DNA from: Erysipelothrix sp.
GTDB taxonomy: Bacteria; Bacillota_I; Bacilli_A; Erysipelotrichales; Erysipelotrichaceae
NCBI GenBank assembly: GCA_030152625.1
Contig: JASLJD010000096.1
Coordinates: forward strand, 1 to 15,005
Length of the DNA: 15,005 bases
Reading direction: 5' to 3'
A program made the translations under genes and the position numbers. The notes beneath the pieces were generated by a model. It had not been told where the DNA came from. It saw nothing but the letters and a program-made list of their open reading frames with translations, and made no database searches. The first letter of the stretch is position 1; every line of letters starts with the position of its first letter. This document shows, one piece after another, positions 6,884 to 14,853 of this stretch.

Positions 6884-8002
6884 ATGAAAGTATTAGTCGG
6901 CTTATCGGGCGGTGTAGACAGTGCAGTCGCAGCTTACTTGTTAAAGGAAGAGGGCTATGATGTGACCTGTGCTTTTATGAGAAATTGGGATTCCATGGCA
7001 AACAATGACATTTTAGGTAATCCAACTTTGGATGATGATCAATGTTCCCAAGAGAAGGATTATGAAGATGCGAAAAAAGTTGCTGATCATCTCGGTTTAG
7101 AATTACTTCGAGCAGATTATGTTCGTGAGTATTGGGATGAGGTTTTTATGCGTTTTCTCGAAGAAACTAAAAAAGGTTATACACCCAACCCAGATATTTT
7201 ATGCAATCGTTATGTGAAATTTGATGCTTTTTATGATTTTATGGATGAAAACGGTTTTGATAAACTTGCGATGGGGCATTATGCCCGTGTTAAAGATGGT
7301 CAAATGTATCGTGCAGTCGATCAAAACAAAGACCAAACATATTTTCTCAATCGTGTGAAACCCGACGTTTTAGATCGGGTTTTATTTCCGCTGGGTGATT
7401 TGACGAAAGAAGAAGTACGTCAAATTGCTAAGGAAGCAAAAATTCCTGTTTTTGACAAAAAAGATTCAACCGGGATTTGCTTTATTGGGGAAAGAGATTA
7501 TAAACACTTTTTACAAAATTATTTGACAGACACCCAAGGACCGATTATTGATATTGATACAGGAGAGAAGCTTGCCAAACATCAAGGTGTGATGTTCTAT
7601 ACGATTGGTCAGAGGCATGGTCTGAATATTTCAGAGCATGTTGGACCTTGGTTTGTGGTCGGAAAAGATCTTTCAAGTAATACCCTTTATGTTGGAAAAG
7701 GTGGCGATCATCCGAAACTTTTCTATTCTAAAGCGATCATTGATCGAGTCAATTTATTTGTGGATCCTTTTGAGGGAAGAAAGAAAGCCCAAGCGAAGTT
7801 TCGTTATCGACAAAAAGATCAACATGTCGAATTAGAAATGAAAGATGATACGCTTATTGTAAGGATGCTTGAGCCTGTGAAGTCAGTAACGTTGGGACAA
7901 GAGGCTGTTTTTTATGATGGTGACTTGCTCTTAGGTGGCGGGCGGATAGCGCGTGTATTTGATATGGATGGAAATGAGGTTTTTTATGACTCGAAATCGT
8001 GA
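6884..8002 (+). CDS. mnmA: tRNA-specific 2-thiouridylase MnmA
   Basis: This enzyme makes the 2-thio group of wobble uridine 34 in tRNAs for Glu, Gln and Lys, using ATP and sulfur from a persulfide relay. It has 372 residues. The PP-loop ATP site GLSGGVDSA is at 6-14. Catalytic cysteines are C107 (PNPDILCNRYVKF) and C199 (DSTGICFIGER). The insertion MRNWDSMANNDILGNPTLDDDQCSQEKDYEDA is the form common in Firmicutes. ATG at 6884 follows AGGTGAT by about 5 nt; a GTG at 6875 lies inside that site. In many Firmicutes a cysteine desulfurase gene sits beside mnmA; none is visible here. The 3' end overlaps the CPBP gene by 17 nt. Confidence 0.96.
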   Translation: MKVLVGLSGGVDSAVAAYLLKEEGYDVTCAFMRNWDSMANNDILGNPTLDDDQCSQEKDYEDAKKVADHLGLELLRADYVREYWDEVFMRFLEETKKGYTPNPDILCNRYVKFDAFYDFMDENGFDKLAMGHYARVKDGQMYRAVDQNKDQTYFLNRVKPDVLDRVLFPLGDLTKEEVRQIAKEAKIPVFDKKDSTGICFIGERDYKHFLQNYLTDTQGPIIDIDTGEKLAKHQGVMFYTIGQRHGLNISEHVGPWFVVGKDLSSNTLYVGKGGDHPKLFYSKAIIDRVNLFVDPFEGRKKAQAKFRYRQKDQHVELEMKDDTLIVRMLEPVKSVTLGQEAVFYDGDLLLGGGRIARVFDMDGNEVFYDSKS

Positions 8003-8702
8003 TGTTGATTCGGGACGTTTTTCTTTTGATTTAGAAACGTCTGTTCTTCTCTTATTAAATTATTTTGTTGGTTATATTTACTTATACCCGCAAATTGCTT
8101 TAAGAATTTTTGGTACCGTTGGTAATCAATTGCATCCAAAAGGAAATATGTTAGTTGTTTTAATTACATTGTTTATTTCAATCTATCTTGTTCGAGATAT
8201 GATTCGGCCAAGTTTCCATCACTTTAAATTGAGGCTAAAAGAAAATTCCAAAATAATTTTAAATCATTATGTTTTGTTGATGTTGTTGAATATGATTTTT
8301 GGCATTATTATTGTCAGTCTTTTTGGTGATGTACAAGCTGGTAATCAAGCTTTGATTGAAGAGGGCTTCAATCAATATCCGGTGCTAATTGCTTTTACAG
8401 CAGTGATCTTTGCACCGATTGTCGAAGAAATTGTCTTTCGGGGTGTGCTATACCAATCACTTCGAAGTGAAAAACATTACCTTCTTCCAACACTGATTAG
8501 CGCGCTTTCATTTGGTATTGTTCATACTTTGCCAATGTATTTTCAAACTGGAAATGTTGCGGAATTGGCCTTTCTTTTAGTCTACAGCGGCATGGGTTTT
8601 GCCTTAGTCCGCTCTTATGAAAAATCAGGCAATATATGGGCTTCAATTTCAGTCCATTTTCTAAATAATCTGATTGCGACAATTTCTATTCTATCGAGAT
8701 AG
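7986..8702 (+). CDS. CPBP-family intramembrane protease
   Basis: A 238-residue membrane protein of the CPBP (CaaX protease and bacteriocin-processing, Abi) family. It has about six hydrophobic segments. The family motifs lie in the second half: EEIVFRG with E147, E148 and R152; FGIVH with H180; and HFLNN with H224 and N228. These are the glutamate and histidine residues thought to form the active site inside the membrane. The substrate is unknown; family members serve in peptide maturation, immunity or protein anchoring. ATG at 7986 is preferred over an in-frame ATG at 7953 because GAGG lies 6 nt upstream of it. It overlaps mnmA by 17 nt and is followed by recD2 after 10 nt, suggesting translational coupling. 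Confidence 0.88.
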   Translation: MTRNRDVDSGRFSFDLETSVLLLLNYFVGYIYLYPQIALRIFGTVGNQLHPKGNMLVVLITLFISIYLVRDMIRPSFHHFKLRLKENSKIILNHYVLLMLLNMIFGIIIVSLFGDVQAGNQALIEEGFNQYPVLIAFTAVIFAPIVEEIVFRGVLYQSLRSEKHYLLPTLISALSFGIVHTLPMYFQTGNVAELAFLLVYSGMGFALVRSYEKSGNIWASISVHFLNNLIATISILSR

Positions 8703-8712
8703 GTGAGATGCA

Positions 8713-10836
8713 ATGGAAAAACTAGAAGCTTTTGTTGAAAGAGAAATCTTTAAAAGTAAAAACAATGATTTCGGTATTTATCGAGTTCGTTTATTAGAAG
8801 GGGCCCATAAAGAGTTGACTGTCAAGGGGCCTCTTTTTAACATTGAACTATCCAGTTCATATCGTTTTTTTGGTCAGTTTGAAGATGATTCGCGTTATGG
8901 TATTCAATTCAGGGTGAGCCATTATGAAGAGATTCTTCCAAGCGATCGAGAATTTGTCTTACGTTATTTAAGCGGTCCGAGTTTTCCAGGGATAGGCATT
9001 AAATCGGCGGAAGCGATTGTTGAGGCATACGGTGAGGATGTTTTAGATAAAATAAGACAAGGCGAGATTAGTTCAATGTCTGTTCCGGGGATATCGGATC
9101 AAAAAACAGCTGAGATTGTAGAAACGATTCGCAATGAAAACCCCCTTGAAAAAGCGCAACGTTATCTTATGGCCCATCATTTGAGTACCAAACAGATTAT
9201 CAAGATCAGCAGGGAATATGGGGATCAAACGCTCCAAGTTTTAGAGGAAAACCCCTACCAAATGCTTTATGACATCTCGGGGATAGGTTTTAAGACAGCG
9301 GATAAAATAGCGAGCGATATGAATTTTTCCAAGGATCATCCTGAGCGGATTAAAGCCTATCTCCTCGACAAATATAAAAGCATAGCTTTTAGACGCGGTG
9401 ATAGTTTTCTTTATATGGATGAGTTTTTAGAGCATTTACCTTTGGAGCTTTATCCGCATACACAATGGGCCATTTCTGAACTTGTCGAACAGGGCGAACT
9501 GATCTATGATAATAAGTTGCGTCTGTATCACTATACACAATATGAAAGTGAGACAGCGGTGGCTGATTTTGTCCGTTCATTTACTTATGTCGGCAGTGAA
9601 TTTACTTTTGATTTCTTTGATGAGTATTTAAAAGAAGTCGAAGAAGAAATGAGTCTGACTTTCGATCCATCGCAAAAAGAAGCGATTGCATCATTCTTCG
9701 AGGAAGATATGTTAATTATGACAGGTGGACCGGGTACAGGTAAAAGCACTCTTTTGGCTGCAATGGTTCGGATGATGCAAAAGGTTAATCCATGGCTGCA
9801 TATTTCACTTTGTGCTCCGACTGGAAGAGCAGCGAAGCGTTTAAAAGAATTGACGAATGTCGAAGCATCAACGATTCATTCAATTTTAAAATGGGACCCA
9901 GACAGCAATGAATTTGGTCAAAATGAAGAAAATCCTTTGGAAACAGATATTCTTATTGTTGATGAATTTTCAATGGTGGATGTATGGCTTTTGGCCAAAA
10001 TATTTGAAGCAAGCTCTTCAGTAAAGAAATTTCTTTTTGTCGGTGATAAAGATCAGTTACCTTCAGTGGGACCTGGTTTTGTTCTTTCTGATATGATCGA
10101 ATCAAAAGCATTGCCCGTTGTTTATTTAGAACATAATTATCGTCAAGAAAAAGGTTCAGAAGTGGTCGATTTAGCTTTAAAAGTTCGTGATGGAGAATTT
10201 AGCGGTGCACAATATGAAGAAGAAGTCTCTTTTTATGATAGTCGTGAACATGAACCTTTGGAAACAGTGATGAGAGTCACAGAAAACTTCATTCAAAGAG
10301 GTTATGATTTATCAGAAATTCAAGTTCTAGCACCACAATATCGCGGTCGCTATGGTATTGATAATCTGAATCATTTCTTACAAAAAAGCTTCAATCCACC
10401 TTCAAAAGAAAAAGAAGAACGTGTTTTTGCGAGTCATATCTTCCGTGAAGGCGATAAGATTTTACAACTTAAAAATCAACCGGATGACTTTGTTTTTAAT
10501 GGTGATGTGGGAATTTTAGAAGAAGTATATGATGATCTTTTACGTGTCAATTTCGATGGCAATATGGTCGAGTATGCAAATGAAGACTTAATCAATATTA
10601 CACATGCCTATGCAATGTCTGTTCACAAGGCGCAAGGCAGTGAGTATCCTGTGGTAATCTTGCTTGCGAAAAAAGAGTATGCTTGGATGTTATCGCGACG
10701 TCTTTATTACACGGGCATGACACGTTCTTCTAAATATCTTGTCTTGATCGGAGATTATGAAGCATTTGAAAAAGCTGCGCATCAGCAGTATGAGTCCCTG
10801 CGATACACAGCTTTAAGTGAAAGATTAAAAAAATAA
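8713..10836 (+). CDS. recD2: RecD2-type 5'-3' DNA helicase
   Basis: An SF1B helicase of 707 residues, RecD2/YrrC type, acting in DNA repair without RecBC. The N-terminal part contains helix-hairpin-helix segments (about 90-110, 121-140 and 187-205, for example GPSFPGIGIKSAE and DISGIGFKTADKIA). The helicase core begins near 315 with FDPSQKEAIASF. Walker A is GGPGTGKST (338-346), motif Ia is APTGRAAKRL, and Walker B is IVDEFSM (415-421). VGDKDQLPSVGPG and EHNYRQ follow, and a UvrD-like C-terminal motif HAYAMSVHKAQGSEYPVV completes it. It is full length, slightly short for the family. AGGTGA lies about 6 nt before the ATG. RecD2 next to mnmA recurs in Firmicutes. The stop codon is inside the terminator stem. 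Confidence 0.95.
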   Translation: MEKLEAFVEREIFKSKNNDFGIYRVRLLEGAHKELTVKGPLFNIELSSSYRFFGQFEDDSRYGIQFRVSHYEEILPSDREFVLRYLSGPSFPGIGIKSAEAIVEAYGEDVLDKIRQGEISSMSVPGISDQKTAEIVETIRNENPLEKAQRYLMAHHLSTKQIIKISREYGDQTLQVLEENPYQMLYDISGIGFKTADKIASDMNFSKDHPERIKAYLLDKYKSIAFRRGDSFLYMDEFLEHLPLELYPHTQWAISELVEQGELIYDNKLRLYHYTQYESETAVADFVRSFTYVGSEFTFDFFDEYLKEVEEEMSLTFDPSQKEAIASFFEEDMLIMTGGPGTGKSTLLAAMVRMMQKVNPWLHISLCAPTGRAAKRLKELTNVEASTIHSILKWDPDSNEFGQNEENPLETDILIVDEFSMVDVWLLAKIFEASSSVKKFLFVGDKDQLPSVGPGFVLSDMIESKALPVVYLEHNYRQEKGSEVVDLALKVRDGEFSGAQYEEEVSFYDSREHEPLETVMRVTENFIQRGYDLSEIQVLAPQYRGRYGIDNLNHFLQKSFNPPSKEKEERVFASHIFREGDKILQLKNQPDDFVFNGDVGILEEVYDDLLRVNFDGNMVEYANEDLINITHAYAMSVHKAQGSEYPVVILLAKKEYAWMLSRRLYYTGMTRSSKYLVLIGDYEAFEKAAHQQYESLRYTALSERLKK

Positions 10837-10859
10837 CAGCCAAAGAGCTGTTATTTTTT
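10830..10859. terminator. Bidirectional terminator shared by recD2 and mscL
   Basis: AAAATAACAGC (10830-10840) pairs perfectly with GCTGTTATTTT (10847-10857) around a 6-nt loop, with A/T runs on both sides. The recD2 stop (10834-10836) and the mscL stop (10851-10853) both lie within the stem, so two convergent genes share one terminator. Confidence 0.9.
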
Positions 10860-11240
10860 ATTGTTTTGTAATTCAATAAGAATTGCTTCAAGAAGTTCTG
10901 CTTCACTTGGAGCTGTTTCTTCTTCAACCTCTTCTTCAAGTTCTTCGCCTTTCATGCGGTTAAGAGCACGAATAACTGTGAAAATCGAGAAAGAAATGAT
11001 GAGGAAGTTTAAGATGGCTTGAAGGAAAAGTCCATAATTAATACTTGCTTCTCCAACGGTAATGCTAAGATGTTCGAAGTTAGCTGAACCGATGAGTAAG
11101 CTAATTAATGGTGTAATGATATCGTTAACAAGTGAGTTAACAATTGCCCCGAAGGCTCCCCCAATAACAACACCCACAGCCATGTCTACAACATTGCCCT
11201 GCATGGCAAATTCTTTAAATTCTTCAATAAATTTCTTCAT
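10851..11240 (-). CDS. mscL: Large-conductance mechanosensitive channel MscL
   Basis: A 129-residue inner membrane channel that opens under membrane tension and releases solutes during osmotic downshock; it works as a homopentamer. The N-terminus MKKFIEEFKEFAMQGNVVDMAVGVVIGGAFGAIVNSLV is the conserved amphipathic helix plus pore-lining TM1 (about 17-48). TM2 is about 69-93. A strongly acidic linker (EELEEEVEEE) leads to the C-terminal bundle helix SEAELLEAILIEL. AAGGAGGAG lies just upstream of the ATG at 11240. It is a single-gene unit convergent with recD2 and divergent from the M20 peptidase. Confidence 0.96.
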   Translation of the reverse strand: MKKFIEEFKEFAMQGNVVDMAVGVVIGGAFGAIVNSLVNDIITPLISLLIGSANFEHLSITVGEASINYGLFLQAILNFLIISFSIFTVIRALNRMKGEELEEEVEEETAPSEAELLEAILIELQNNKK

Positions 11241-11328
11241 TTTCTCCTCCTTACATTATCATTGTAAAGGATATGTGAAATTTTTGAAAGAAATATGATA
11301 TGATAATAAAGATGAAAGTAGGTATAAT

Positions 11329-12750
11329 ATGTCTGTAATGAAATATTTTGAAGCAATTGCAAAGATTCCCCATGCTTCTTATCAGGAAGAAGCTCTCAGT
11401 AATTATTTGAAGGAATTTGCAGAAGAAAGAAAACTGAAATATTTCCAAGATGAAATTTTTAATATCGTTATTTTTAAGCCTGCGAGTGAGGGGTATGAAG
11501 ATGTCGCTCCCGTCATGTTGCAAGCACATCTTGATATGGTAGCAGAAAAGAATCAAGCCAGCGATCATAATTTTGAAAAAGATCCGATTGAATTAATTGA
11601 AAAGGACGGTTATCTTTGGGCAAATAACACAACTTTAGGTGCTGACAATGGTGTTGGTGTTGCTTATATGATGGCCTTGCTGGATGATCCCAATGCGAAA
11701 CATCCTGCTTTAGAATGTGTTTTCACGGTACAAGAAGAGGTTGGATTAAGAGGTGCTGTTGAACTTGATACATCCTCACTCCAAGCTGAATATTGCATTG
11801 GCTTAGACAGCTCTGGAGAAGATGAGACTTGTGTATCGACCTCTGGCGGTGTTCGTGTAAGTTTGAGCCGCGAAATTGAATTTGAGTCACTGAGTGCAAC
11901 AGCTTTACAAGTATCTATTCGAGGATTGAAGGGTGGTCACTCTGGTGGAGACATCGATAAAGAGCGAGCAAATGCTAATAAATTAGCGGGTATTCTCATG
12001 CGACATTTACAAGATGAATTGCAAGATCTTCGTCTCGCATCTTATGATGCAGGGCTGAAGGTTAATGCCATCACTCGTGAAAGTGATTTTATCTTTACAA
12101 GTGATCATCTAGAAAAAGCCCAAGCAATGCTTGAGACCATGTTTGCAGAAATGAAAACGCAGTACGCTTTCAGTGATGAGGGCTTAAGTTTCGATGTGAA
12201 AGAAGTAGAAATTGATAAAGCCTTGTCAGTTGAAGAATCAGAAGCTTTTATTGACTTGCTCTTTATCTTACCTTATGGTGTCTTTCAAAAGAGTATGGCT
12301 ATTGAAGATTTAGTAATCACCTCGGCGAACATTGGAACAGCGAATATTTTGGAGGATAGCATTGATTTAAGCTTATCTTTAAGAGCGACCCAAAGTTTTG
12401 TTTTAGACTCACTTATCCGCCAAGTTGCTTGGATTGCGGAAAAGCAAGGATATCAATTTGAAAGCTCCGCTCGTTATCCTGGTTGGGATTTTGATGCAAA
12501 TTCTAAGCTTCGTGCTCGACTCCTTGAGGTCTATGAAGATCTTCGCGGGGATGCAATGCGTGAAACGGCAACCCATGGTGGTATGGAATTAGGAATTTGG
12601 AAAGATAAAATGCCGGATCTTGATATCATTAGTTTCGGACCAAAGATGTATGAAATTCATACGCCGAATGAACATCTCGATATTGCGTCTTTTGAAAGAA
12701 CCTATGAAGTTTTGCTTAATCTTCTAGAAAGCATGCATGACTTTGTGTGA
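11329..12750 (+). CDS. pepD: PepD-type aminoacyl-histidine dipeptidase (M20)
   Basis: A 473-residue cytosolic zinc dipeptidase of the M20/PepD family, which splits X-His and other dipeptides. Metal and catalytic residues are visible: H67 and D69 in LQAHLDMV, D106 in TLGADNGVG, E136-E137 in TVQEEVGLRGA, D160 in GLDSSGEDE, and a late histidine in THGGMELGIW. The dimerisation domain contains LKGGHSGGDI. Length matches the family. ATG at 11329 is preceded by a weak TAGGT; a second ATG at 11338 is possible. The promoter must lie in the 88-nt gap shared with mscL, but I see no clear -35/-10 pair there. No good U-tract terminator follows. Confidence 0.92.
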   Translation: MSVMKYFEAIAKIPHASYQEEALSNYLKEFAEERKLKYFQDEIFNIVIFKPASEGYEDVAPVMLQAHLDMVAEKNQASDHNFEKDPIELIEKDGYLWANNTTLGADNGVGVAYMMALLDDPNAKHPALECVFTVQEEVGLRGAVELDTSSLQAEYCIGLDSSGEDETCVSTSGGVRVSLSREIEFESLSATALQVSIRGLKGGHSGGDIDKERANANKLAGILMRHLQDELQDLRLASYDAGLKVNAITRESDFIFTSDHLEKAQAMLETMFAEMKTQYAFSDEGLSFDVKEVEIDKALSVEESEAFIDLLFILPYGVFQKSMAIEDLVITSANIGTANILEDSIDLSLSLRATQSFVLDSLIRQVAWIAEKQGYQFESSARYPGWDFDANSKLRARLLEVYEDLRGDAMRETATHGGMELGIWKDKMPDLDIISFGPKMYEIHTPNEHLDIASFERTYEVLLNLLESMHDFV

Positions 12751-12784
12751 TTATTCCCATCACTTTGAATAGTCAAAAGTCATG
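12736..12784. repeat. Nested inverted repeat between pepD and the PTS IIA gene
   Basis: CATGACTTTG (12736-12745) pairs with CAAAAGTCATG (12774-12784) apart from one extra A. Inside it lies a smaller hairpin, GTGAT (12747-12751) with ATCAC (12759-12763). It covers the pepD stop codon and ends just before the -10-like elements of the next gene. It might be a weak terminator, an operator or an RNA end structure. Confidence 0.45.
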
Positions 12785-12797
12785 ATAGATGTTAATA

Positions 12798-12809
12798 TAT
12801 AATTATAAT
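12798..12809 (+). promoter_or_regulatory. -10 region of the PTS IIA gene
   Basis: Two adjacent TATAAT hexamers, at 12798-12803 and 12804-12809, lie 24-35 nt before the gene's ATG. No clear -35 hexamer is present at either spacing, so the exact promoter is uncertain. Confidence 0.4.
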
Positions 12810-12832
12810 ACTTGTGAAAGAGAGGGATTTTG

Positions 12833-13315
12833 ATGTTTAAATTTTTAAAGAAAAAGGGTGCAAAAAAAGATCAGTTCCACGCATTTGCAAGTGGTAAATT
12901 GGTATCTTTAGACAAAGTTCCAGATCCTGTTTTTGCTGAAAAAATGATGGGCGATGGCTTTGCGATTGAGTTAAGTGAAGGAAAGATTTATGCACCGGTT
13001 GATGGGGAAATTACATTGGTTTTCCCAACGGGCCATGCCTACGGTATTACAACAGACAATGCACATGAAATTCTAATTCACATCGGTATTGATACTGTTG
13101 AACTTGATGGAGAAGGCTTCGATGTGAAAGTAGCACAAGGTGATAAGGTAAAACAAGGTGATCTTTTAGCAGAAGTTGACCTTGAGCTCATTAAAGAAAA
13201 AGGTAAACCAAGTATTACGCCGATGATTTTCACTTCAGGTCAGAAAATTAAGATTTTAAAAGAGAATCAAGATGTTACACCTGAAACAAGTGAACTTTTT
13301 GAAATTATAAAATAA
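12833..13315 (+). CDS. crr: PTS glucose-type IIA component
   Basis: A 160-residue soluble phosphocarrier of the sugar phosphotransferase system, IIA(Glc) family. It takes phosphate from HPr and passes it to membrane IIB/IIC partners. The phosphoacceptor is H83 in EILIHIGIDTVELDGEGF and the supporting histidine is H68 in PTGHAYGITTDNAH. The swivelling beta-barrel hallmarks APVDGEI and VKQGDLLAEVDLE are present. No IIB or IIC domain is fused or adjacent, so it must serve permeases encoded elsewhere, as orphan IIA proteins do. AGAGAGGGA precedes the ATG at 12833; a TTG at 12830 is less likely. It is closed by a strong terminator and forms its own unit. Confidence 0.93.
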   Translation: MFKFLKKKGAKKDQFHAFASGKLVSLDKVPDPVFAEKMMGDGFAIELSEGKIYAPVDGEITLVFPTGHAYGITTDNAHEILIHIGIDTVELDGEGFDVKVAQGDKVKQGDLLAEVDLELIKEKGKPSITPMIFTSGQKIKILKENQDVTPETSELFEIIK

Positions 13316-13322
13316 ATTAAAG

Positions 13323-13354
13323 GACGAAAGAGTTTATTCTCTTTCGTCTTTTTT
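13323..13354 (+). terminator. Intrinsic terminator after the PTS IIA gene
   Basis: GACGAAAGAG (13323-13332) and CTCTTTCGTC (13339-13348) form a perfect 10-bp stem with a TTTATT loop, followed by T6. Confidence 0.93.
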
Positions 13355-13440
13355 CTTCACTAAAGTTTCAAAGTACTATGCTACACTGATTATGTAAAGA
13401 TTGTAAACTCGCACATTGAACTCAAAGGAGTTGCAAAACA

Positions 13441-14634
13441 ATGAAAATTATCATACTTGGTGGCGCTGGTGGCATGGGTTCTGGAGCAGCCCAGTTATTG
13501 CTTCATTATCCAAAGATTGAAAAGATTACACTTGCAGACATTGATTTGGAAAAAGTAGAAACAATGCGACAAGAGATTGATTCGACGATTATTGATACCC
13601 AAGTAATTGACGTAAGAGACCACGATGCTTTGGTGAGCGTCTTGAAAGATTATGATGTTGTTCTGAATACGGTCGGTCCTTATGTTCATTTTGCAATACC
13701 GATACTGAAGGCATCAATGGAAGCTCAAATTGATTATGTTGATGTTTGTGATGATCATGATGCCACAGAAATGCTTTTAGAAATGGATGACGAGGTAAAA
13801 AAATCAGGCATTACTGCACTTATTGGGATGGGAACAACCCCAGGAATTAGTAACATGCAAGCTAAACTTGTAGCCGAAAAACTGGATAACATTGAGAATC
13901 TTAAAATTTCTTGGGCAGTTGGAACACCACCTTACGAACAAGTGAAAGGAACTCCGATGGAGGGTATATCTAATCTTTCTGGAAAGGAAATGTTAACGAA
14001 AGCTTCTTGGGAACATATGGTCCATGTATCGACAGGTGACATTCCTATCTGGAAGAACGGTCAATGGGATCGCATGCCAGCACTGGAACATGGAGAATAT
14101 ATTGACTTTGCCGAACCCCTGGGTCGAGTTGAGTCCTATTATTTAGGTCATTCAGAACCTATTACTTTACCTCGTTATTTTAAAATTAATAATTTCAGTG
14201 CTTGTCTAGGTGCTTTAAGACCGGACATTACCAAAGAGTTAAGAAAAGAAGCAAGGGGTCACTCTGAAGCCTTAGAAACACCTGTTATCCCAAAAACAAA
14301 ACAATGGGAAGCACCTAAAGAATGGGAAGAAAGAGGAGTATGGGCCGGACAAGCAGCCATAGCTGAGGGTATGCAAGACGGTCAAAAGATTCGTTATACC
14401 GCTCGTTTTATGATGGCAACTCAAGATGCCCTGGCTTACAATAATGCAGGCCAAGCAATCGGAACTTATCAAATGGGAGCAGGAGCAATTTCAAGCAAAG
14501 GTGTCGTAACTCCCGAAGAAACGTTTGCTGTTGATCCATTTTTTGAGGAGTTAACAAGAATTTACAATGCTAACAGCGGCGATAATTTCACAGTGGAAGA
14601 ACTTATTCTAGTCGAAAAAGAATTTATGGAATAA
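13441..14634 (+). CDS. Saccharopine dehydrogenase-like NAD(P)-dependent oxidoreductase
   Basis: A 397-residue protein of the saccharopine dehydrogenase family. A Rossmann dinucleotide-binding motif is at 7-13 (GGAGGMG), with an acidic residue in LADIDLEK at the end of the second strand. VVLNTVGPYVHFAIPILKA and DYVDVCDD are typical of the N-terminal domain, and GMGTTPGISNMQAKLVAEKL opens the second domain. The substrate cannot be read from the sequence; relatives act on saccharopine, carboxynorspermidine and other amino-acid derivatives. No lysine or polyamine genes are adjacent. AAAGGAG lies about 11 nt before the ATG, a rather long spacing. It stands alone between two terminators. The promoter must lie in 13355-13420, but I see no convincing pair. 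Confidence 0.85.
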   Translation: MKIIILGGAGGMGSGAAQLLLHYPKIEKITLADIDLEKVETMRQEIDSTIIDTQVIDVRDHDALVSVLKDYDVVLNTVGPYVHFAIPILKASMEAQIDYVDVCDDHDATEMLLEMDDEVKKSGITALIGMGTTPGISNMQAKLVAEKLDNIENLKISWAVGTPPYEQVKGTPMEGISNLSGKEMLTKASWEHMVHVSTGDIPIWKNGQWDRMPALEHGEYIDFAEPLGRVESYYLGHSEPITLPRYFKINNFSACLGALRPDITKELRKEARGHSEALETPVIPKTKQWEAPKEWEERGVWAGQAAIAEGMQDGQKIRYTARFMMATQDALAYNNAGQAIGTYQMGAGAISSKGVVTPEETFAVDPFFEELTRIYNANSGDNFTVEELILVEKEFME

Positions 14635-14662
14635 AAAAAGGGGTTTTCCCCCTTTTTATTTT
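14633..14662 (+). terminator. Intrinsic terminator after the oxidoreductase gene
   Basis: GGGG (14640-14643) pairs with CCCC (14648-14651) around TTTT. An A-run lies before the stem and a T-rich tract after it. It begins at the stop codon. Confidence 0.85.
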
Positions 14663-14670
14663 AAAATATC

Positions 14671-14699
14671 TTGATTTTTTTCTTCCTATGAGCTATTAT
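14671..14699 (+). promoter_or_regulatory. Promoter of tRNA-Leu
   Basis: TTGATT (14671-14676), a 17-bp spacer and TATTAT (14694-14699) lie about 20 nt before the mature tRNA 5' end. Confidence 0.7.
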
Positions 14700-14717
14700 G
14701 TATAAGCAAGCAAAAAT

Positions 14718-14804
14718 GCCTGAGTGGCGGAACTGGTAGACGCGGTGGACTCAAAATCCACTGAGGTCAAACTCATGAGGGTTCGAGTCCCTCCTTAGGC
14801 ACCA
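14718..14804 (+). tRNA. tRNA-Leu (anticodon CAA), CCA encoded
   Basis: An 87-nt class II tRNA. The acceptor stem GCCTGAG pairs with CTTAGGC (one G-T), followed by discriminator A and an encoded CCA. The anticodon stem GTGGA/TCCAC encloses CTCAAAA, giving anticodon CAA, which reads UUG. A long variable arm (TGAGG/CTCAT region) is diagnostic for Leu, Ser or Tyr. The T arm is GAGGG-TTCGAGT-CCCTC. The D arm carries the GG pair in AACTGGTAGA. All arms are intact even though an integrase gene lies just downstream, so an element inserted at the 3' end has kept the tRNA whole. Confidence 0.97.
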
Positions 14805-14813
14805 TAAGAAAAT

Positions 14814-14838
14814 AAACCCACTGTATAGTGGGTTTTTT
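14814..14838 (+). terminator. Intrinsic terminator after tRNA-Leu
   Basis: AAACCCACT (14814-14822) pairs perfectly with AGTGGGTTT (14827-14835) around GTAT, followed by a T-run. If the element crossover lies within the tRNA 3' end, this terminator belongs to the inserted DNA. Confidence 0.88.
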
Positions 14839-14853
14839 AATGTTTTTATTTTG

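Noticed and set aside
7638..7835. Second plus-strand frame inside mnmA
   Set aside because: It overlaps an intact conserved gene in another frame and shows no recognisable protein features.
11251..11568. Antisense open frame of about 105 codons opposite the start of pepD
   Set aside because: It lies opposite a well-supported conserved gene, resembles no protein family, and has low-complexity hydrophobic composition typical of a shadow frame. The same holds for other short antisense frames.
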